From NCBI GenBank assembly GCA_016271365.2, contig CM028129.1, positions 461,976,501-462,040,500 of the forward strand: a DNA stretch of 64,000 bases, given 5' to 3'. The first letter of the stretch is position 1, and each line of letters begins with the position of its first letter. Source of the DNA: Neoceratodus forsteri (lineage: Eukaryota; Chordata; Ceratodontiformes; Ceratodontidae). Below the pieces are notes generated by a model. The model was given only the letters and a program-made list of their open reading frames with translations. It was not told where the DNA came from and made no database searches. Positions 55,160-64,000 of this stretch are shown piece after piece. The position numbers were made by a program, and so were the translations under genes.

Positions 55160-57060
55160 GTTTAAAACAAGAAAGGAGCTCAATGTGCAGTATTACCAAA
55201 TTTTATTACATTCACACACCAGAAGATCACACTTGCTAACAGACACAGCTAAAGTCTGTAGAGCCAGTGTAACCCCTAGGTAGCACTATCCATAGTGTTA
55301 CACCCCTGCCTACTACCCTGGACAATCGGCTAAGGGGTTTGGGTTCTCTAACTGATAAGCAATGTGCAGTGCCTCCACTCAGAGTGTGCTTTATGTGGGC
55401 TAGCTGTTACCAGGTATAACCCCCTGAGATGTTATACCACCCACAAATACCAGTTACCACCCCCAGACATGTCCCAATAGATATTTTCCCACAATTCAGC
55501 ATTTCACATTTAAAGACTCTCTCTAATAATATGCTGACACACAAGATGATGATTTTCAAAACAGTAACAACAGATTTATTTAGGGAACATGGGAGTTAGG
55601 AAAGGGGAATGGACTAGAGGTTATGCTGACTGGTTATTTACATATGTACAAAGTTTGATTAGCTTTTGCTGGTGAACCCTTCAGCTGGGTGACTACTATA
55701 CTAATAGAAAGGCAATTACATTCTCAATTCAACACTGATATCCAGAGCCCTGGCCATCTAAGATGCTAGTTAGAATCAGATGTTACATAACAATTATTTT
55801 CCCTACACTGGTACCAGTCCCAGAACAGTATGAAACACCGCAATCCCACACTACATACTGGTACCCAGATACCAAAGTCCTGGATGTTGCAGGCCTGGTG
55901 GAAGTTGCAGCTGGTTGAGTTGGCCAGCTTTTGATTTAAAGGGAGGGGCAAACCTAGAACACTATACTCCTACAGTGACTGTAGATCCTAAGGAAGAAGT
56001 AGGCAGGGATTGCCCTGCATTTGGCAGAAGTAGCAGACTTGGCCTTGCTGGTCACAGTCAGGCATGGATTGCCCTGCGTGTCACAGAAACTGAATATTCC
56101 AGGACAAGCAACTTGGCTAGATCTTTGATTTCACATTCTGAACATTCAGCACAATACAAAACTGAAGTCACATCCGGTCAAGTTTGATATCAATACTTCT
56201 ATCAAGCATTCTTATTCATTAGAATGAACTCACATCCAGTACATGTAAATACCAAACAAAGGCATCTTTACTATAGGTGAAGTCCCATCCAGTACCTTCA
56301 GATATTAAACACTTTTATCAAGCATTCTTATTCTCAGATGAAATCCGGCAAAGTCAGAAATAGGTTATTTCCAAGCATAATACAGGCACGATGAGCTCTA
56401 GGGCCTAGTGTCTCATGAAGCACAAATGCGACTTTGGCTGGCAACTCCAAGAGGGCGGAAACTTACCCATAGGGTACAGACAAATATCAGCACATTTATA
56501 TGATTATCTATAAAACATCTTAAATCACCTGCACTAAGCCATTTGGGCAGCAGGCAAGATACAGTCAAACAATCTAAAAACAACGCAGTCTCTTGGGGCT
56601 TGGCGGCCCAGACTGAAAGCTTCTCAGGTCTCATTAAATGATTTAAAAGATTAGCATATTCAGTACTATGGGCTTAAGGCCCAAACATCACTAGTAGAAC
56701 TTCTCCCTTGCACCGGGGGGTACAAAGGTACTCACGCAGGTTGTCCATGGGTGGTATCCACAACAGAAGGCTTCCTGGTGTCTTTAGTCATCTGGAATAA
56801 CTGAGGATTGATGTCATCTGGTTTTTGGTCCACATCTTTCCCCAACATGGGAGGGAAGGCTAGCACCTGGAGGACAATTCTGGCAACCTTACACTAGCAG
56901 TTACAAACTAAATTACTTCACTTCAACTATAAATAAAATAACAATACCCACTTCAGGCTGGAGGGGCACATGTGAGAATGCTCTGTAATGGTGCTGGTGT
57001 GAAGTTAAGTGGCATTCTTTCCCCTCACTCTGAAGGTTCTGACGAGAAATAAAATTTTAT
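55160..57060. repeat. Unclassified repeat, possibly LTR-derived, minus orientation
   Basis: On the minus strand the segment has AATAAA-type signals near 55195 and 55570 and a hairpin CACTATCCATAGTG (55286-55299) flanked by TGTAAC and GTTACA. Direct repeats lie at 55998/56069 (GGATTGCCCTGC) and 56196/56312 (TATCAAGCATTCTTATT). No gag, pol or protease frame is present. A solo LTR or non-autonomous element would fit; I am not confident. Confidence 0.3.
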
Positions 57061-57195
57061 TTTGAACAATTGTCGGCTACCAGAAAAAAAAAAATAATGG
57101 CTTGCGGCAACTTAGAAATATGTCTCAGTTGACTAAAAGTTTGGAACTAACATGGAATTAACTTACTAGGAGTAGTGTAAAAGCAGTAGTAAAGT

Positions 57196-58563
57196 ATGTC
57201 TGGACACATGGCTAGTGATACAGAAAATCAGTCAAGTCAGTTAACGGCTCCAGAAACACACCACCGGAAAACACGGAGACATAAAGGAGAGTTAGATCCA
57301 GATCCAGAAGCAACCATTAAGGGAAATAAAAATAACTGCAGAGCTAAAGAGGGAAAGAACAGCAGAATAAGACTGCATCAACAGAAAGTAAGCAATTTTT
57401 CCCCCTAGGCACCATTTTCTCTGGAAAATCTCTCTCTCCCCCCTGCCACACTCCCGCCAGGCAAATACAATGGAGAATATCCCAGCACTTGAAAATGAAG
57501 AACCTGGGTACACTACAGCAGATGAAACAAATAAAGTGGAATTGCTGGAAATGGCATCGAGTTTGCAGTCTAGCAATTCTATTAAACAGGTTGGTACATG
57601 CAGCATGAATGAAACCGGTGCAGGAAATGAAAAGTTAGCAAGTTTAAAATCTCAAAATGTGCTAACTTTGGAAATAAAACAGATGGATCAGTTTGGGGTA
57701 GGAGCTGATGAAAATAAAGATGTAATCACCCAAGCAGAAGCAGAGATATGTAAAAACAGTAGAGGGAGGAAAGTGAACGGTGGGCCCAGGGCCTGAATGT
57801 GGTAACAGAAGAGAATTTGGGCCAGTTTCAAAATGAAAAAAAAAAATGAAATAAAGTCTGATTTTGCTACTTTAACTTCTGCTATATCAGATCTGTCTGG
57901 GACACTTGCAATAATTCAAACCCAATTGGGTTCCTTAACTATTAGGACAAATGAGGCTGAAAGTAGGATTAATGCCTTAGAAGAAAAAAATAACCCAGTC
58001 TCGAATAATCAATAGCAAATAGAGAAAGAACTAAAGGAACTACACAATAAAATCTCAGATCTTGAAGTTAGATCACATCATGCAAACATTAAATTAAGAG
58101 GAATCCCAGAAGAGAAGGAAGGACGGGGAGATCCACTTCCCTTCTTTGAAAAACTGGTTACAGAAGCAGTAGGCAAGAAATATCCAGAGGAACGTATCAT
58201 TTTGGACTGAACTCATCAGGGTTTTGGTGCTGCAGCTACTGCCTCTACAACCTGCTCTGCTAGACCTATATATATATATATATTAGACCGCATTATTTCC
58301 AGGACAGAGAGCCAATATTGAGGCAAGCAAGACTGAAGGGTTTACAGGCAGAACAAATTCATTTCTCGGCATTTCCACACATCTCAAAAGCTACAATTCA
58401 GACCAGAAAATGTTTTGAAAGAATTAAAACAATCTTAAATGAACATGGGATTGTTTTTCACTTTCTACACCCAGCACAGATCTGCTTTTATCTGCATGCC
58501 AAAATTCAGATCTTTTCCAACTCAAAGGATGCAGAACAATATTTGAATTCACAAACTTGGTAA
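57196..58563 (+). pseudogene. L1 ORF1 (RNA-binding protein)
   Basis: N-terminal charged region (57196-57408, 57470-57796), a coiled-coil stretch with AISDLSGTLAIIQTQLGSL and ESRINALEEKNN (57833-58015), then after a stop KELHNKISDLEVRSHHANIK LRGIPEE, the start of the RRM-like domain, and PFFEKLVTEAVGKKYPEERI. The C-terminal domain (QIHFSAFPHISKATIQTRKC FERIKTILNEHG) is in another frame, 58318-58563. The order coiled coil, RRM, C-terminal domain is that of L1 ORF1. At least four breaks. Confidence 0.75.
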
Positions 58564-58614
58564 ACTGTTGAAATAATGTAAGAAGTAGTCTAAGAAAGTA
58601 TAATAACTGGGGAA

Positions 58615-58682
58615 GTGATGTATGGTGGATGGAGGGGATGGAGGGAGGGGCAGAGAGGGAGAGAGGAGGGAGGGAGGGAGGT
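58615..58682 (+). repeat. Purine-rich GGGA/GGA run between L1 ORF1 and ORF2
   Basis: The run is almost purely G and A (GGATGGAGGGAGGGGCAGAG, then GGGAGGGAGGGAGG) on the sense strand. It has enough G3 tracts to allow a G-quadruplex. Confidence 0.7.
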
Positions 58683-59143
58683 ATTACTTATCCTTTCTCC
58701 TTTCCCCTCTTTCTGTTTTCACATTTATATTATTGCAGCTGAAAAAAGTTGGTGAAAAATTATAAACCTTTTCTTCAGTGGACTGTGGGGGTGGAGGGAG
58801 CACAGTGAGATCCACCCAACCATCAATGGAACATGGAACGTAAAGGGAATGGGGGGAGAGAGAAGGGATGGATGTGATATATTGCAAAAAAAAAATATCT
58901 TTTTTGTGTGGACTTTTGGCAAAATGAATGAAGAAAAATGTATAAGTGGCCCTAATGGCTATAGGAAAGTGAGCATTACCACACAAATAAAGTTGGGGTG
59001 GGTGGTTGATATAAAGGTATTTGTACACAATAGTTGTGATACAAGATTTAAGAAATGTTTTAGTACCAGTGAACAGATGGAATGCCTGCTGGAAATTAGT
59101 TTGATTGGCTCTAAAAGAGAAACCCTATTCTTAGTAATCAAGC

Positions 59144-62100
59144 ATGGCAGTCACACTTAAGATACTGTCATGGACTGTTTGGGGGTGTAGTAATAGGATG
59201 AAAGTCAAAAATGTTTTTAATTATGTTGATAGAATAGGGGCTAATTGTATTTTCTTGCATGAATCGCATCTGGATTTAAGTGAATTTACATTCCTTTCTA
59301 GGAGGTGGGGAGCAGGTATTAACGCGCCATTTAATAATTGTTCTCGTGGTGTAACTTTTTTTCAAAAAGTCTTTGGATGTGAAAATTACAAGGTATATAA
59401 CAGATCCCACTGGGCATTTCATTATAGCCCAAATTTTGATTGCCGGTAATAGTTGCACTCTTGTGAATTTATATGGGCCTAATGAGAATACTCCACAATT
59501 TTTTTATCACATTGTTTTGGAAATGGACAATTTTGCATCCCCCTATATTATTGATGGAGACTTTAATGTTGTATTAAACCCTAATATGGATAAGTCAGGG
59601 GTCATCTTAGATGATCCTACATCAGCTGCTAGAACAATTAAAAATTTTATGAAGGATTATGGGCTAATTGATCCATAGCATCAGAGAAATAGGCTGACAT
59701 GGCAATATTCTTTCTTTTCAGCTCCCCATCAATCGTATTCGCACATAGATTTTTTTTCTTATTTCACAGAGTTTGGAATATCAGACTTCAGAGGTTAAAT
59801 ATTGTAATGATTAATCTCTGGTCATGCGCTGATATTATTTACTATACAAATAGCAGTTAGTAAAAATATTCCTTTTTTTTAAATTAGATTCTATTTTATT
59901 AAAGGAGAAGCCGTTTATTGAATTTATAAAAAAAAGAAATAGAACTCTTTTTTGTAATAAATACAGTAGCAAACACCAATATGATAATGATCTGTGAAGC
60001 TTTTAAAGCATCCATATGGGGTTCAATTACTTCATATTAAATAGCACATAGAAATAAGAGGGGGGTCAAATTGAGAGAGCTGGAAAAATCAGTTATGGAA
60101 TTAGAACATGCTCATATGGCTCACAATAGCCAGCAAGTGTTTCAGCAATTAGTCTCTGTTAAAGAGGAATATAATAGCTTAACAACATAGATTGCTGAGA
60201 AACAAGTTTTGGGTATCAGAGGCAAATACTATTCAATTGGAGAATGATTTAAAAAATAATGGCTTGGCAATTAAAGTCTGAAAGCTAGAAAAATATCATA
60301 AAACAGGTTTCAGATATAAATGGACAAAACTATATAGATCCTAAAGAAATTAATAGAATTTTTGCTGAATATTATCAGAATTTATATTCTTCAAAAAACT
60401 CTGTTTTTTATATACTGAAATAGAATTCATCTCTAATAATATAATATCCATTGTATCAGAACAGCAGATGGGAGAAATGGATCAAGATATTTCAATGGAA
60501 GTAATTATTAATGCAACTTCAAAATTACCAAGGGGAAAAACACCGAGACCGGATGGAATACCTACCGATTTCTATAAAAGCTTTAGTAAACAACTGGCCC
60601 CATATCTTAAAAAATTGTTTGACTATCTGTTGAGCTATAACTCATTGGCCCCCTCCTTTAAGGAGGCCATTATTTCAGTATTGAAGAAAGATAAAAATCC
60701 GAATGATCCAGTGTCGTATAGACCTATATCTTTGCTTAATTCAGATTAAAAGATTCTGACCCGGACCCTGGCTACCAGACTCAAGAAAATGCTACCAGAG
60801 TTGATAAATCCTGATCAGAATGACTTTATAAAAGGCAGAAATATAAGATCTAATATACATTGGGTAATAAACATAATGGATTATTGTCAGAATTCAGATT
60901 TGTCAATGGTATTGATTGACACGGAAAAAGCCTCCGATAGAGTAGAATGGCAATATATTAATTTGATAATTAAAAAATATGGATTTGAGCCTAAATTCTG
61001 CAGTTGGATTAGTATTTTATACTTGGGTCTGGTAGCCAGGGTCAAAACAAATTGGGTTCCTTCATCGAATATGTGTCTACAGCGTGGCAATCATCAAGGA
61101 TGTCCGCTATAATTTGCACTGGCCACTGAGCCATTGGCAAATGTATTAAGATTATCTTCAGATAAGGTCCAATTATAGGTAATCAGGAGCAGGATGTGAG
61201 TCTATATGAGGATGACATGTTGATTTTTGTTAAAGATCTTAATAAAGTGTTCCCATATATCCTTCAATTAACAAATCAGTTTGGTCATATTTCTGGCTAT
61301 AAGGTTAATTGGCTTAAAATGGAAATTTTAGTATCACCATGCCATACTAATCCTTTCCCCCCCTTTCACAATTTAACATAAAGAAAGTATCAGAAATAAC
61401 ATATTTGTGGTGTTAAATTAGATGATAAGCTTCATTGTCTTCATAAGTTAAATTTTCATCCATTAATGGAGTAGGTTAAAGGACAATTGAAACATTGGGA
61501 GACCCTCCCAAATGCATTGATGGGAAGGGTCAATGTAATTAAAATGTTCACCCTCCCAAAATTCATGTTTCTGTTTCAGGTTTTGCCTATAATTATTACA
61601 GATGATTTCTTTAAGGAGTTAGAAGTGGTGATTAAAAAAAATTTATGGAAAGGGAAAAGGCCGAGGCTGAAATTGGAGAAACTAATGTACCCCATTACTC
61701 GGGGTGGGGGGCTGGCATTTCCACATTTAAGGTTGCATTATTTATCAGCTAATTTATCTATTATGACTACATGGTTTAAAAAAAAGTTATAAAGATGACT
61801 CAATTATTATTGCATTAGTCCAGACCCCTTATTATAGTATGAAACATGTATTATAAACAGTCACTAGAAAGGCAGGTTTGAAACTGGCATTCACCACAAG
61901 AACTAAAATTTATGCATGGAATAAGGTAATGGGGCATAGGTGGTATCAAGACTCATTTTCAGAACATGCGTCCATATTGTCTAACATTAGCTTTTGTCCT
62001 TCATTAAATAACTGTATATTTAAATCATGGTATGGTAAAGTATTTAGGGAGATGGGGCAATGTATAGAAAAAGGGGTGGTGATGGAATTAGATGTTTTAA

Positions 62101-62859
62101 GTAAAAAATATGATATATCTAATTCCCAATTCTGTTTTTTTATAATTATGTAGTTATATCAATACAAATCTGAATAAATGGAATGATAGATTAGATCAGT
62201 TATTAAATTTGTTCAGTCAACCAGTGCAACAGAAACTGATTTCAAAAATTTATGTAAATCTTCTTCCGTTATTTTAAGGAAATAGTTATAATCATGCATT
62301 AAAGGTTAAGTGGGAAGAGAAATTGAATGAAAAGATATCATCAAAGGACTGGGAAAAAGCAATCAATATCAGGGCATGGGGATTAAAATCTATTAGAATG
62401 CAACAGATATTATTTAATATCTTGCATCGAACATACTATACTCCCCATTTTCTGCATACAATTAATACCACCATCCCCTCTTTTTGTCCCAGATGTCAGA
62501 TAGACAATGCAACCTTGGAGCATATGTTTATTCAATGTCCCAAATTTGACGAATGGTGGGAATCAATCTTAACATTTATTTCACAGGCTATAAATACTAC
62601 ATTAGATAACAAACCCACATGGATGTTATTGAGAGTTGGGTCACCGTATAATACTTTATCGTTATTCAAACAAATTTTGGTGAATGTCAGTTTGACCCAA
62701 GCCTACAAACAGATTCTCTTAAAATGGAAGGACTCAGATCCACCTCATTTTAGAAATTGGTTAAATGCTATCTCAAATGTACATGCGTTAGAATGGATAC
62801 ATTATATATCTATTAAACAAATAGGAGAAAATATGGCAACCTTTAAAGAAGAAGTTTGA
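59144..62859 (+). pseudogene. L1 ORF2 (endonuclease-RT)
   Basis: Endonuclease: KILSWTVWGCSNRMKVKNVF, CIFLHESHLD (ETH-like Glu) and, in frame 59373-59678, LVNLYGPNENTPQFF and IIDGDFNVVLNPNMD. RT: LPRGKTPRPDGIPTDFYKSF, SYRPISLLNSD, DQNDFIKGRNIRSNIHW, VLIDTEKASDRVEWQYI (first catalytic Asp, KAFD to KASD) and NHQGCPL. The catalytic pair reads YEDD at 61205-61216 (Ala to Glu). Post-RT: PNALMGRVNVIKMFTLPKFM F and MYPITRGGGLAFPHLRLHYL. C-terminus: FCPRCQIDNATLEHMFIQCP. About ten stops or frameshifts. Dead copy. Confidence 0.85.
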
Positions 62860-63175
62860 AGCCATGAAACTTTAAAACATCTTTATATTAACTTGTGTTA
62901 TAGCTAGCTTGGCTTGATGAAGATTAAGCAGGTACAAGTATAGGAATGAGATATTAAAAGTATATGGTTATAAAATCTGAACCACTGAAATGTGTAAAAT
63001 ACAATGCTAATTGTGCACAAAGCTTTATAATGATGGGGTTTTCTGTGCTTTCTTGGGTATTTTTAGTTGTATAATCAAATGTATATGAATTTGTATTCAA
63101 AAGGAAAAAAAAATATTTGATATATCTTACATATGGAAATATTGTAAATGATAAATAAAAATAAAACAAAAACAA

Positions 63176-64000
63176 CTAGAATGCCCAGGCCAGGAGGCAT
63201 GGCAGGGGCCTGAGCCCCCACCTCCTTGGAGGGCTCCCAGCAGACTGGAATCTGCTCTATCTGTCTCAATATGAATCTATGCTAGCAGACAATGTCTTTT
63301 ATAGGGTTCTTTTCCAAACTCCTGATTGGCTGTGAAGGTGGAGTGATGGGCCTCGGAATGGCTGGAGGACCTGTCACTCACTAAACTTGAGGCACAGTTG
63401 GTCTGGTGAATTGGTGCCTAAAATGATGTCCCTGTAAGTCTCCATGAGCCCCTGGTGTTTACCCATGAGGTGTTGAGAATGTCCCACAAGTCCTGGCTTT
63501 GTTTTCCTAGCTTTCCAATTGGCCGTGGCTGCTTGCAATGGCTACTTAACCCACTGTCCCTTCTGGCAGAATAGATATAGTCCTGAATAAAGTTCTGGTG
63601 CAGCCAGGAAGAAATAAATATTTGCCCCAATGTCCCACAGTTCTGTAGCCCAGATGGTGTCCTTGCTGTCACTGCACAGATGAAAGGTGTGGCTCTGCTG
63701 ATATTCCTGCTGCTACTGCACATATTTAAGCTCCCCTGCAGCAGCAGACAGACACAGAGTCCCAAAATAGTTCTGGTTCAGCTAGAAAAAGCATTTTATT
63801 TATTTATTTAAACACTCCCCCCAGAAATGCACTTTTCCAACATACAGCAGCAGCTATTATTTAAATGCTTTCTTTTTCCTTTTTTCAGCCACAGCCAAGA
63901 TACATGCTGCCCTAGGGGCAGCCAGACGCAAACTAAATTATTCAGAGGACCGGAGCTCAGCTCATGAATATTTAAATGAGCCTCAATCCAGTACCTTTCA
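63176..64000. other. Unclassified sequence to window end
   Basis: A direct repeat near 63590 and 63770 (AGTTCTGGTGCAGCCAGGAA against AGTTCTGGTTCAGCTAGAAA) and a TTTATTTATTTA run at 63797. The 115-codon minus-strand frame (63765-63418) shows no domain. No gene is supported. Confidence 0.4.

Larger units (their letters stand above)
57190..63175 (+). mobile_element. L1-clade LINE, near full length, degraded
   Basis: In order: ORF1 (57196-58563), a 58.6-58.7 kb purine-rich inter-ORF region, ORF2 endonuclease (59.15-59.68 kb), RT (60.46-61.38 kb), C-terminal Cys/His domain (62.32-62.86 kb), 3' UTR ending at AATAAAAATAAAACAAAAAC near 63173. The total of about 6.0 kb matches a full-length vertebrate L1. 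I could not identify a convincing target duplication or the exact 5' end. Confidence 0.85.

Noticed and set aside
1..64000. Host protein-coding gene
   Set aside because: No exon-like frame with a non-transposon domain was found on either strand; absence is by eye, and small exons could be missed.

Overview
The window reads as vertebrate nuclear DNA from a large, repeat-swollen genome. I see no host protein-coding exon that I can defend, no rRNA or functional tRNA gene, and nothing bacterial. Nearly all coding signal is retrotransposon: LINEs of the CR1, L2-like, Tx1-like and L1 groups, Penelope-like elements (PLEs) with GIY-YIG domains, and MIR/CORE-type and V-SINE/HE1-type SINEs. The rest is TTAA-flanked inverted-repeat elements, foldbacks, minisatellites and AT-rich sequence. 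This mix suggests a lungfish-like genome, or a large-genome amphibian (caecilian, salamander) or coelacanth. That is inference from repeat types, not a species call.

Layout. 1-1.3 kb: CR1 on the minus strand with an uninterrupted endonuclease frame running off the left edge. 1.34-1.89 kb: TTAA inverted-repeat element. 2.2-4.04 kb: GC-rich repeat field with motifs matching the 5' end of tRNA-Glu, ending in a 650-bp foldback. 4.38-16.67 kb: a nest in which a V-SINE is split by a Tx1-like LINE, itself split by a PLE (with a hammerhead-like motif in inverted terminal repeats) and by an L2-like LINE (copy B1). 17.4-20.6 kb: SINE and a decayed PLE. 20.65-23.6 kb: 79-bp-TIR element, CR1 with a duplicated active site, another LINE tail. 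24.8-26.2 kb: L2. 26.8-29.2 kb: SINE and two opposed CR1 3' ends. 29.5-36.6 kb: a CR1 fragment split by L2-like copy B2, itself split by a second CR1. 36.6-49.6 kb: mainly tandem repeats, foldbacks and inverted-repeat elements. 49.7-55.1 kb: LINE fragment, L2-like copy B3 with a 419-codon open frame carrying a 2A-like motif, and an L2-like 3' end. 55.2-57.1 kb: unclassified repeat, perhaps LTR-derived. 57.2-63.2 kb: a near-full-length but broken L1. 63.2-64 kb: unclassified.

Nothing here works as a gene pathway. The links are historical: elements landing inside one another. The two most interesting biochemical signals are the hammerhead-like core in the PLE ends (about 5.7 and 7.4 kb) and the GDIEANPG motif upstream of a LINE endonuclease (53.28-53.30 kb), with decayed versions at the same place in the two sister copies. 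All domain and clade calls come from reading translations by eye; no database search was possible.
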